A stretch of 5,767 bases of DNA from an uncultured Oscillospiraceae bacterium (GTDB lineage Bacteria > Bacillota > Clostridia > Oscillospirales > Acutalibacteraceae), in contig CABUAS010000094.1 in assembly GCA_902489595.1 (NCBI GenBank), forward strand, positions 1 to 5,767, given 5' to 3'. Below are positions 1 through 5,767 of the stretch, one piece after another. Position 1 is the first letter of the stretch; each line of letters starts with the position of its first letter. The notes under the pieces were generated by a model. It saw only the letters and a list, made by a program, of their open reading frames with translations. It searched no databases and was not told the origin of the DNA. Position numbers and translations under genes: made by a program.

Positions 1-21
1 ACGGTAATTATATTATTACAT

Positions 22-48
22 AAAAAAGGCGGAATATAATCCGCCTTT
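22..48 (-). terminator. Rho-independent terminator ending the potassium operon
   Basis: On the minus strand a perfect 9-bp stem (AAAGGCGGA pairing with TCCGCCTTT) encloses a 6-base loop. The end of the stem runs into three more T residues, giving six T in all. The stem begins 7 bases after the trkH stop codon, where an operon terminator is expected. Read on the plus strand the same stem is followed by AAA and then T-rich sequence, so it could act weakly in the other direction on a convergent gene beyond the left edge. Bases 1-21 hold nothing else I can recognise. Confidence 0.93.
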
Positions 49-55
49 AAATTTT

Positions 56-1498
56 TTAATTTTTTGACCAACTTGATTTTGAAAACAAAAACAGCATCGG
101 GAAAATTTCAAGCCTGCCGAAAAGCATTGCAAGCGAAAGCACAATTTTTGAAAAAGGACTGTAAAACACATAATTTGCCGTAGGTCCGACCTCTGCAAGA
201 CCCGGTCCGATATTATTAAAGCAGGCAACTGCCGCCGTGAAATTTGTTTCAAGGCTGGAATTTTCAAATGAAAGCAGTAAAAATGCTGAAAGAAGAACAG
301 CGACATAAACAGCAAAATAAATACTGACATTCGTTATAACCGATTTGCCGACCGTTTTCCCCTCAAATTTTACAACATTTACAGAACGCGGGTGAAGCAT
401 ATGGCGAAGTTCTTTTTTTATCATTTTAAATAAAAGAACAACCCTTGAAACCTTTAATCCGCCTCCCGTTGAACCCGCACACGCACCGATACACATAAGC
501 AGAATAAGCACTGTTTTTGAAAAAGCAGGCCACAAATTAAAGTCTGTTGTGGCATAACCCGTTGTTGTCATAATTGAAGAAACCTGAAAAGCCGACGCTC
601 TTACAGCCTCGCCTATACTGCCGAACATTGAACGCGTATTTACGACAATGGCCGCCGCCGACAGAAATGCAATCCCAACGTATGCCCAGAGTTCCTGACT
701 CTTAAGCGCATCTTTGATTTTCCCTGCAAGGATAAGATAATAAAGATTGAAATTAGCACCGAAAAGAAACATAAATACTGTAATAACCCACTGCAAATAA
801 GGACTGTAGCCTGCAATACTGTCTGCCTTAACGCCGAAACCGCCCGTACCTGCCGAGCCGAAAGAATGAACAACACTTTCAAAAAACGGCATTTTGCCGA
901 TACAAAGCAGAATAATCTCAACGACAGTCATTGCTATATAAATAATATAAAGAATTTTTGCAGTATTTTTAACTTTAGGTACAATTTTACCTACAATAGG
1001 CCCGGGCATTTCCGCACGGATAATGTGAATTGAGCGGTCGGTTATTGACGGAATAATTGCCATAACAAACACAAGAACGCCCATACCGCCTATCCAGTGC
1101 GTAAAACTCCGCCAGAACAAAAGTCCCTTGCTCATAGACTCAACATCGGTTAAAATCGACGCACCCGTTGTTGTAAAACCCGATACCGTTTCAAAAAATG
1201 CATCAACATATGACGGGATTTCACCGCTGATAACAAACGGCAGTGCGCCTATTGCCGACATAAGAACCCACGCAAGAGAAACTGTTACAAAACCTTCTTT
1301 TGCATAAATCACCCTGTTTTTCACGCGTGAACCGAGAGACATAACTGTGCCGAGAACAAGCGACACGGCAATCGTGATAAGAAAGGCAGACCAGCACTTT
1401 TCTTTATAAATCAGAGAAACCGCAAGAGGCAGCAGCAAAAGACACGCCTCAACCTGAATAATTCTGCCGATTATATGAAACACCATTTTTTTATTCAT
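56..1498 (-). CDS. trkH: TrkH-family potassium uptake channel subunit
   Basis: This is the membrane pore subunit of a Trk potassium uptake system, 480 residues, close to the length usual for TrkH. It is strongly hydrophobic with the four M1-P-M2 repeats of the SKT superfamily. The four selectivity-filter loops are visible: FTTTGAS (about 108-114), GTGGFG (217-222), MTTTGYATTDF (310-320) and NNIGPGL (428-434). Other family marks are HWIGGMG (134-140), the charged segment IIRAEMPGP (159-167), GACAGSTGGGLKVSR (338-352) and GRLEIFP near the C-terminus (461-467). The ATG start is preceded by AGG with an 8-base spacer, overlapping the end of trkA; only 13 bases separate the two genes, so they are almost surely co-transcribed. 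TrkH normally works as a homodimer gated by a TrkA ring, which fits the gene just upstream. It is intact and is the last gene before the terminator. K+ is the expected substrate from the filter sequence and family; Na+ or H+ coupling cannot be read from the sequence. Confidence 0.96.
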   Translation of the reverse strand: MNKKMVFHIIGRIIQVEACLLLLPLAVSLIYKEKCWSAFLITIAVSLVLGTVMSLGSRVKNRVIYAKEGFVTVSLAWVLMSAIGALPFVISGEIPSYVDAFFETVSGFTTTGASILTDVESMSKGLLFWRSFTHWIGGMGVLVFVMAIIPSITDRSIHIIRAEMPGPIVGKIVPKVKNTAKILYIIYIAMTVVEIILLCIGKMPFFESVVHSFGSAGTGGFGVKADSIAGYSPYLQWVITVFMFLFGANFNLYYLILAGKIKDALKSQELWAYVGIAFLSAAAIVVNTRSMFGSIGEAVRASAFQVSSIMTTTGYATTDFNLWPAFSKTVLILLMCIGACAGSTGGGLKVSRVVLLFKMIKKELRHMLHPRSVNVVKFEGKTVGKSVITNVSIYFAVYVAVLLSAFLLLSFENSSLETNFTAAVACFNNIGPGLAEVGPTANYVFYSPFSKIVLSLAMLFGRLEIFPMLFLFSKSSWSKN

Positions 1499-1511
1499 AA
1501 TTCAGACCTGC

Positions 1512-2870
1512 CTATTTTAATACATCTGTTAAATTATTTAAGTGCCGTTTTGTTGAAACAACAATAACCTTATCACCTTTTAATATGAAATCATCACCCG
1601 TAGGAACAATCGTTTTACCTTTACGGAAAATAGCGGAAATCAGAATGTTTGACTTAAATGAAATTTCCTTTAAAGGTCTGTTTGTAACTTTTGATTCCTC
1701 GGTAACAATAAATTCAAGCGCCTCGGCAGTGCCGTCCATAATTCTGTAAAGCGTTTCCATATTACTGCCTGCTGAATTTTCAAGCGCACGTGCATACCTT
1801 ACAACCACATTTGATGCTGAAGATTTTGGCGATACAAGATAATCAATGCCGAGTTTTTCAGCCATAATGCTAAGTTCATTGCTGTTTACTTTTGTAATAA
1901 CCTGAGGCACATTATGAGCCATGGCAAAAAGCGAAACAAGAATATTTTCTTCGTCCATACCCGTAAGTGCAATAAATGCGTCAAGAGAATCAAGACCTTC
2001 TTCCTGCAAAAGCTCCTGATTTGAGCCGTCGCCGTTCAGAATAACCGCTTTCGGCAGAAGTTCGCAGAGATGCTGACATTTCTGCATATCTTTTTCAACT
2101 ATTTTTACCGAGTTGCCTGCCATAATAAGCATTTTTGCAAGATAATATGTTGTTTTGCCGCCGCCCAAAATCATTATGCTGCGTGCTTTTTTCTGATACT
2201 GACCGGCAGAACGCATAAGTTTATTGATTTCATTAAAATTGGCGGCGATACTGATTTTATCCCCTGCCTCAATCACAAAATTGCCATCGGGAATAACTGT
2301 ATCATCATTGCGCTGAACTGCACAAACGAGCACATTTGATTTGAATTTCGTGCTTATTTCGCTGAGTGAAAGTCCGCTCAAAGCAGAATTCGGCTTAACA
2401 CGCTGTTCAATAAGAGCAAAGTTTCTTGCCGAAAAGCGTTCGATTTTGGTAGCAGACGGCAGTTTGAGCATACCGAAAAGTTCCTGTGCCGTTATAAGTT
2501 CGGGATTTATTGCCATTGAAAGATGAAGTTGATTTTTCATAAAGCCGAGGCTTTTATCGTTATACTCGGGATTTCTGATTCTTGCCACAGTGTGGTGAGC
2601 ACCCATTTTGCGTGCAAAAAAGCAGCTGAGCATATTAAGTTCATCAGAGCCTGTTGCAGAAATAAAAAGATTTGCACGGCTTATTTCAGCCTCTTCAAGC
2701 GTTTCATAATCAGCGCCGTTGCCGCACACGCCCATAACATCATAAACATTATTAACTTCTTCGATAACGGCAGGGTCTGTATCAATGGCTATAACATCAT
2801 GACCTTCGGTAACAAGATTTTCAAGAATATCTCTGCCGATTTTGCCGCATCCCGAAATTACTATATACAT
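1512..2870 (-). CDS. trkA: TrkA, double-RCK regulatory subunit of Trk potassium uptake
   Basis: This is a cytosolic peripheral protein that binds nucleotides and gates TrkH. It has 452 residues, the usual size for TrkA with two RCK units in tandem. RCK_N 1 is at about 1-120, with the dinucleotide loop GCGKIG (7-12) and an acidic D30 ending the second strand (VIAIDTD). RCK_C 1 is at about 140-220. RCK_N 2 is at about 229-350, with loop GGGKTT (236-241) and acidic E259 (VKIVEKD). RCK_C 2 is at about 370-452. In the second unit the last glycine of the GxGxxG loop is threonine, so the two nucleotide sites may differ in affinity. The ATG start has the Shine-Dalgarno sequence AAAGGA with a rather long 10-base spacer, and that site can fold into a weak hairpin. 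It lies 31 bases after the KtrA-type gene and 13 bases before trkH. RCK proteins of this class are known to respond to NAD(H), ATP or ADP, and some RCK_C domains bind cyclic-di-AMP; which ligands apply here is not shown by the sequence. Confidence 0.95.
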   Translation of the reverse strand: MYIVISGCGKIGRDILENLVTEGHDVIAIDTDPAVIEEVNNVYDVMGVCGNGADYETLEEAEISRANLFISATGSDELNMLSCFFARKMGAHHTVARIRNPEYNDKSLGFMKNQLHLSMAINPELITAQELFGMLKLPSATKIERFSARNFALIEQRVKPNSALSGLSLSEISTKFKSNVLVCAVQRNDDTVIPDGNFVIEAGDKISIAANFNEINKLMRSAGQYQKKARSIMILGGGKTTYYLAKMLIMAGNSVKIVEKDMQKCQHLCELLPKAVILNGDGSNQELLQEEGLDSLDAFIALTGMDEENILVSLFAMAHNVPQVITKVNSNELSIMAEKLGIDYLVSPKSSASNVVVRYARALENSAGSNMETLYRIMDGTAEALEFIVTEESKVTNRPLKEISFKSNILISAIFRKGKTIVPTGDDFILKGDKVIVVSTKRHLNNLTDVLK

Positions 2871-2880
2871 AATGACGCTG

Positions 2881-2899
2881 TCCTTTCATCACAAAAGAA
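2881..2899 (-). promoter_or_regulatory. trkA ribosome-binding site in a possible small hairpin
   Basis: The Shine-Dalgarno sequence AAAGGA of trkA (2886-2881) can pair with TTCTTT just upstream (2899-2894), giving six pairs including one G-U around a 7-base loop. The ktrA stop codon is only two bases upstream of the stem, so a ribosome terminating there would cover and open the helix. This suggests weak translational coupling of trkA to ktrA. The stem is short and AU-rich, so it may be marginal in the cell. Confidence 0.35.
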
Positions 2900-2901
2900 T
2901 T

Positions 2902-3549
2902 TTATATTCGAAAGCACTTTTGAATATCGTGATACCTACCGATAACCAGCAATGTATCCGTTGCCGTAAGCCTTGTTTCAGGTGATATTGCAAGTTCAAG
3001 GCTGCCGTTTCGTTTAATCGCCATAATATTGATTTTATGCTTTTTTCTTATATCAAGATCACCGATGGATTTGCCCGTCCAGTGGCTCGGAACATCTACT
3101 TCAAATACTGCATATTCGCTGTCAAGCTCAATATAATCAAAAATATGCTCGCTTGTAAATTTGATTGCACTCCATTTTGCAAGCTGTTTTTCAGGGTAAA
3201 CGATTTCGTCTGCACCGTTTCTTAAAAGGAACTTTGCGTGAACATCACGAGCCGCCCTCGAAACAACATACGATGCTCCCAAATCTTTTAAAAGCGATGT
3301 GGTTTCAAGCGAACTCTGAAAATTATCGCCTATTGCAACAAAGCAAACATCATAATCATTAACGCCGAGAGTGCGCAGAAAATCTTCATTTGTGCTGTCC
3401 CCTATCTGAGCGTTTGTAACATAAGGAAGAACAGCATTTACTCTTTCTTCATCAATATCTACTGCCATAACTTCGTGGTCAAGTTCATCAAGCTGTTCGG
3501 CAATATGCCTGCCGAATCTTCCGAGACCTATCAATAAAACAGATTTCAT
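2902..3549 (-). CDS. ktrA: KtrA-type single-RCK regulator of potassium uptake
   Basis: This is a cytosolic nucleotide-binding regulator of the Ktr potassium channel, 215 residues, about the length of Bacillus KtrA and half that of TrkA. An N-terminal RCK_N/Rossmann domain (about 1-125) has the loop GLGRFG (8-13) and the acidic pair in VMAVDID (D31, D33) at the end of the second strand. A C-terminal RCK_C domain (about 135-213) includes the stretch INIMAIKRNG. KtrA normally forms an octameric ring under a KtrB dimer, with ATP favouring the open and ADP the closed state; cyclic-di-AMP binds RCK_C in several Firmicutes. The ATG start is backed by a good Shine-Dalgarno AGGAG with a 7-base spacer. 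It starts 22 bases after the ktrB-type gene and ends 31 bases before trkA, so it sits in the middle of a tight operon. The adjoining KtrB-type pore makes the Ktr assignment more likely than a stand-alone TrkA half. Confidence 0.92.
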   Translation of the reverse strand: MKSVLLIGLGRFGRHIAEQLDELDHEVMAVDIDEERVNAVLPYVTNAQIGDSTNEDFLRTLGVNDYDVCFVAIGDNFQSSLETTSLLKDLGASYVVSRAARDVHAKFLLRNGADEIVYPEKQLAKWSAIKFTSEHIFDYIELDSEYAVFEVDVPSHWTGKSIGDLDIRKKHKINIMAIKRNGSLELAISPETRLTATDTLLVIGRYHDIQKCFRI

Positions 3550-3556
3550 ATTCTTA

Positions 3557-3561
3557 CTCCT
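3557..3561 (-). promoter_or_regulatory. Ribosome-binding site of ktrA
   Basis: AGGAG lies 7 bases before the ktrA ATG, in the 22-base gap after ktrB. It is the best match to the Shine-Dalgarno consensus in the window and fixes the start of ktrA. Confidence 0.8.
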
Positions 3562-3571
3562 ATACTGTATT

Positions 3572-4933
3572 TTATCCTACCATAATTTTTTCCTGCGGCA
3601 GTTTTGAAACATCTGTATGCTTTGTAAATGTAGCATAAATAAGCGTTAAGCCGCCCACCCTGCCGAAAAACATAAGGCATATCAAAATCACCTGTGACAA
3701 AATCGAAAGATTCGGCGTTATGCCCGTAGTTACACCGACCGTGGCAATCGCCGACGCTGTTTCAAAAAGGCAGTCCACAAGCGGAATTTTTTCAATAAAA
3801 CTGATTATCATTGCACTGAGCGAAAACAGCGAAAGATACATAAAAAATATTGCTGACGCCGTTTTAACTGTTTCATCTTCAATTCGTCTGCCGTGAAGCC
3901 TTGCATTATGACGCCTTTTGAATACAGCCGCCGCCGAGGCAAAAAGCACGGCAACTGTAGTTGTTTTCATACCGCCTGCCGTTGAACCCGAACAGCCGCC
4001 GATAAGCATAAGCAGTATCATAAGGAACCTGCCCGATTCGCTGAGCATATTAAAATCAATCGTGTTAAAGCCTGCTGTTCTTGCAGTTACCGTCTGAAAA
4101 AACGAGGCAAGAACTTTCTGACCTGCCGTCATATCGTTAAACGCCGATGATGAAAATTCTGCACAGTAAAAATAAACAGCGGGGATAATAAGGAGAAATA
4201 CCGTCATTAAAAGAACTACTTTGCTCTGCATTCTGTATTTTCTGAAACGAAAACCGTGCGTTTTAATATCATCCCATGTTAAAAAGCCTATGCCGCCCGT
4301 AACAATAAGAAGCATAATTACAATATTTACAAGCGGATTTCCGACATATGATGTAAGCGAAGAATAAGGAGAACGAACGCCCATTAAATCAAAGCCTGCA
4401 TTGCAGAACGCCGACACGGAATGGAAAACACTGTACCATATTCCTTTAATCCAGCCGAAATCCTTTATAAAAGCAGGGCTGAGCGCAAGTGCACCTATAA
4501 GTTCAATACAAAGTGAAGTTTTAATAATAAACCCGGTCATTTTAACTATGCCGCCGACCTGCGGTGCAGAAACAGCCTCCTGCATCGTTGTGCGCTGCAT
4601 AATGCCGATTTTTCTGCCCATTATGCGTGTAAAAAACACGGCAATAGTTATAATTCCCATACCGCCGATTTGTATCATAGCAAGAATTATAATCTGACCG
4701 AAAAACGACCAGTATGTGGCAGTATCACGAACGACAAGTCCCGTTACGCACGTTGCCGAAACGGCAGTAAACAATGCGTCTTTAAACGGTGTTACGATAT
4801 GCTCCGCGCTTGAAATAGGAAGTATCAGCAAAAGCGTGCCCAAAATAATAACACCGGCAAAGCCTAAGCTTATAATTCGTGATGTGGTAAAAAATCTTCT
4901 GATTTTTACGTGACTGATTTTAACTTCTTTCAT
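3572..4933 (-). CDS. ktrB: KtrB-type potassium channel/transporter subunit
   Basis: This is the pore subunit of a Ktr potassium uptake system, 453 residues from the ATG, similar in length to Bacillus KtrB. After a basic N-terminus it carries four M1-P-M2 repeats. The filter loops are ATCVTGL (about 60-66), SAFCNAGFDL (174-183), TARTAGFNT (283-291) and ATVGVTTG (397-404). GGCSGSTAGGMKTT (312-325) is the conserved segment in the third repeat's second helix, where KtrB proteins have the flexible gating loop; GRVGGLT (424-430) contains the conserved arginine near the gate. TCVTGL and TARTAGFNT mark it as Ktr rather than TrkH type. A TTG codon sits directly before the ATG and could start the protein one residue earlier at 4936. 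The putative Shine-Dalgarno AGAAG is 9 bases from ATG and 6 from TTG; I chose ATG as the commoner codon. KtrB proteins studied in other bacteria depend on Na+ for full activity; that is family knowledge, not visible here. KtrA follows after 22 bases. Confidence 0.94.
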   Translation of the reverse strand: MKEVKISHVKIRRFFTTSRIISLGFAGVIILGTLLLILPISSAEHIVTPFKDALFTAVSATCVTGLVVRDTATYWSFFGQIIILAMIQIGGMGIITIAVFFTRIMGRKIGIMQRTTMQEAVSAPQVGGIVKMTGFIIKTSLCIELIGALALSPAFIKDFGWIKGIWYSVFHSVSAFCNAGFDLMGVRSPYSSLTSYVGNPLVNIVIMLLIVTGGIGFLTWDDIKTHGFRFRKYRMQSKVVLLMTVFLLIIPAVYFYCAEFSSSAFNDMTAGQKVLASFFQTVTARTAGFNTIDFNMLSESGRFLMILLMLIGGCSGSTAGGMKTTTVAVLFASAAAVFKRRHNARLHGRRIEDETVKTASAIFFMYLSLFSLSAMIISFIEKIPLVDCLFETASAIATVGVTTGITPNLSILSQVILICLMFFGRVGGLTLIYATFTKHTDVSKLPQEKIMVG

Positions 4934-4942
4934 CAAAATACA

Positions 4943-4947
4943 CTTCT
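4943..4947 (-). promoter_or_regulatory. Weak ribosome-binding site of ktrB
   Basis: AGAAG, part of AGAAGTG, is a one-mismatch version of the Shine-Dalgarno core. It lies 9 bases before the ATG at 4933 and 6 bases before the in-frame TTG at 4936, so it does not by itself settle which codon is used. No stronger purine-rich site lies closer. Confidence 0.5.
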
Positions 4948-4986
4948 GAATTACTTAATTATTTATTACCTAAAGTAAATACCACG

Positions 4987-5015
4987 ATTGTAGCAGGATT
5001 TTCAGGCAAAATCAA
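4987..5015 (-). promoter_or_regulatory. Sigma-A-type promoter for the potassium operon
   Basis: On the minus strand TTGATT (5015-5010) and TACAAT (4992-4987) are separated by exactly 17 bases, and the spacer ends in TGC, giving an extended -10 (TGCTACAAT). Transcription would start near 4980, leaving a leader of about 45 bases before ktrB. That is too short for a cyclic-di-AMP (ydaO-type) riboswitch. The promoter lies just after the stop codon of the phosphatase gene, so the potassium genes can be expressed independently of it. Confidence 0.8.
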
Positions 5016-5035
5016 TATACAAATTAACTTATCTG

Positions 5036-5608
5036 TTATTTTATCTGCGTTATTTTGTCTTTTTTCACAAAAAATACGTGGTCGGCAATATCCATCATCG
5101 CTTTATCATTCATTGAATCGGTATAAAAATTTTCAATATGCGCATCGGGGTAAAGTTCATTAAAAATCTTCACCTTATTTTCAAGAAAGCAAAGACGTTT
5201 AAATTTGCCTGTTTTCTTATCAATGCTTGAGCCGACATAATTTTTAATGCCAAGCCTTTTCATAATTTCATCAAGAATAAAATCTGTAGAGCCTGAAACA
5301 ACAATATCGGTATCTTTCTGCACCGTTTTATACCACGGCTTGATTTTTTTCTCATTTTTATTCCAAAAATCGACAACGTTTTCCTTTACATCACCGAGAT
5401 TGACATAATAACCCTCTAAAAATGATGCATACGCCTTTATCGCCTCTTCAACAGTAAACATATGCGTAGCATCTTTAATAGCAATAGCGATAAGTTTCGG
5501 AATATATTTCCATATCTTTATATCTCTTTTAACATAATAAAGAATAAAATCGACAAGCGTTTCGCCGTCATAAATTGTGTTGTCAAAATCGTAAACATTT
5601 ACATTCAT
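5036..5608 (-). CDS. HAD-superfamily (subfamily IB-like) phosphatase of unknown substrate
   Basis: This is a soluble cytosolic hydrolase of 190 residues with all four HAD motifs. Motif I is YDFDNTIYDG (6-15), with the nucleophile D7 and acid/base D9. Motif II is VVSGS (103-107), with S105. Motif III is the lysine in LENKVKIF, K145. Motif IV is TDSMNDKAMMD (163-173), with the metal ligands D164 and D168 in the DSxxD form. A helical cap of about 75 residues between motifs I and II, and the DSxxD form, place it near the SerB/phosphatidylglycerophosphatase-C-like IB group. It probably removes phosphate from a small metabolite, but the substrate is not readable and I give no gene name. It has no signal peptide; a hydrophobic patch at about 32-44 is more likely part of the cap than a membrane segment. 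The ATG start is preceded by GGTGAT, which matches the distal part of the Shine-Dalgarno consensus with correct aligned spacing. By eye it is more AT-rich than the transporter genes. No terminator follows, so read-through into ktrB is possible. Confidence 0.88.
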   Translation of the reverse strand: MNVNVYDFDNTIYDGETLVDFILYYVKRDIKIWKYIPKLIAIAIKDATHMFTVEEAIKAYASFLEGYYVNLGDVKENVVDFWNKNEKKIKPWYKTVQKDTDIVVSGSTDFILDEIMKRLGIKNYVGSSIDKKTGKFKRLCFLENKVKIFNELYPDAHIENFYTDSMNDKAMMDIADHVFFVKKDKITQIK

Positions 5609-5624
5609 AAAATCACCGTAATCG

Positions 5625-5641
5625 GGGCAGTATTAACGCCC
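5625..5641 (-). repeat. Small GC-rich inverted repeat in the phosphatase leader
   Basis: GGGCG (5641-5637) can pair with TGCCC (5629-5625), with one G-U pair in RNA and a 7-base loop. It stands out in a very AT-rich leader, just after the predicted transcription start near 5645 and 8 bases before the ribosome-binding site. It could be a weak leader hairpin or an operator half-site pair. It has no T-run and is not a terminator. It is short enough to be chance. Confidence 0.25.
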
Positions 5642-5651
5642 ATATAAAATG

Positions 5652-5680
5652 ATATTAGCAAAAATACAAAAATAAATCAA
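5652..5680 (-). promoter_or_regulatory. Sigma-A-type promoter for the phosphatase gene
   Basis: TTGATT (5680-5675) and TAATAT (5657-5652) lie 17 bases apart, and the spacer ends in TGC, again giving an extended -10 (TGCTAATAT). Predicted start is near 5645, with a leader of about 37 bases. The sequence upstream is A/T-rich, as expected for an UP-like region. The surroundings are so AT-rich that chance matches are easier here than elsewhere, but spacing and position are right. Confidence 0.72.
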
Positions 5681-5728
5681 CATTTTTATTTATTAATTTA
5701 TAAATATAGATTTAAAGCGATATTATTC

Positions 5729-5757
5729 TTGACAAAGCGGTAAAGAAATTATATATT
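5729..5757 (+). promoter_or_regulatory. Outward-facing plus-strand promoter at the right edge
   Basis: A perfect -35 TTGACA (5729-5734) is followed after 17 bases by TATATT (5752-5757), one base off the -10 consensus. Transcription would begin near 5764 and leave the window, so a divergently transcribed gene or RNA should begin just to the right. The two divergent promoters lie about 50 bases apart, so a regulator bound between them could affect both. Confidence 0.75.
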
Positions 5758-5767
5758 AAAATAAGTA

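Noticed and set aside
16..330. A 104-codon minus-strand open frame overlapping the end of trkH and the terminator
   Set aside because: It is out of frame with trkH, runs through the terminator stem, and its Phe/Cys-rich composition is typical of a shadow frame.
640..921. A 93-codon minus-strand open frame inside trkH
   Set aside because: It is in another frame of the same strand inside an intact, well-conserved gene; there is no sign of a frameshift in trkH to explain it.
2070..2945. A run of plus-strand open frames of 61-140 codons opposite trkA
   Set aside because: They lie wholly antisense to a well-supported gene or overlap its ends, lack convincing ribosome-binding sites, and show no recognisable domains. 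They look like by-products of the codon pattern of the minus-strand gene.
4401..4913. Plus-strand open frames opposite the first half of ktrB
   Set aside because: Antisense to a complete gene with all four filter motifs; no start signal or domain of their own.
4934..4936. TTG as the start codon of ktrB
   Set aside because: It directly precedes an ATG, adds only one residue, and the ribosome-binding site is compatible with either; ATG is the more likely start, though TTG is not excluded.
4934..5035. A riboswitch (cyclic-di-AMP or potassium type) controlling the potassium operon
   Set aside because: The leader from the predicted start to ktrB is only about 45 bases, AT-rich and without stable stems, which is too short for these classes.
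5023..5038. Terminator after the phosphatase gene
   Set aside because: The only inverted repeat (TAAC with GTTA) is 4 bp, A/T-rich, and has no following T-run.
5671..5694. Inverted repeat AATAAAT / ATTTATT overlapping the phosphatase -35 region
   Set aside because: Seven A/T pairs in a stretch that is almost all A and T are expected by chance; it is not strong enough to call an operator.

Overview
The window holds five complete protein genes, all on the minus strand, so transcription runs from right to left. By eye the base composition is around 40% G+C. The promoters look sigma-A-like and the spacing between genes is tight. The proteins resemble Firmicutes potassium-uptake families, which suggests a low-GC anaerobe of the class Clostridia (Ruminococcus/Oscillospiraceae-like). 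The taxonomic guess is inference; no rRNA or other marker gene is present.

Reading in the direction of transcription: an AT-rich divergent intergenic region (5609-5767) carries a minus-strand promoter for a small HAD-IB-type phosphatase (5036-5608). It also carries a strong plus-strand promoter that fires off the right edge towards a gene not in the window. A 97-102 base gap follows the phosphatase. It contains no recognisable terminator but has a near-consensus extended -10 promoter. From there runs a four-gene potassium block: a KtrB-type channel subunit (3572-4933), a single-RCK KtrA-type regulator (2902-3549), a double-RCK TrkA (1512-2870) and a TrkH channel subunit (56-1498). The genes are separated by only 22, 31 and 13 bases. 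A clear rho-independent terminator (22-48) ends the block 7 bases after the trkH stop codon.

The block therefore encodes two related but distinct K+ uptake systems in one predicted transcription unit. In each, a pore protein with four M1-P-M2 repeats sits in the membrane and a cytosolic nucleotide-binding RCK protein gates it. The expected pairings are KtrB with KtrA and TrkH with TrkA. The gene order (pore, regulator, regulator, pore) puts the two regulators side by side, so mixed partnering is conceivable. The phosphatase has a recognisable catalytic core but no evident substrate, and its link to potassium transport is positional only.

I see no CRISPR array, RNA gene, mobile element or phage gene. 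Nothing here is clearly a new kind of system. The most interesting points are the co-transcribed Ktr-plus-Trk arrangement, a possible hairpin over the trkA ribosome-binding site, and two minus-strand promoters with the same architecture.
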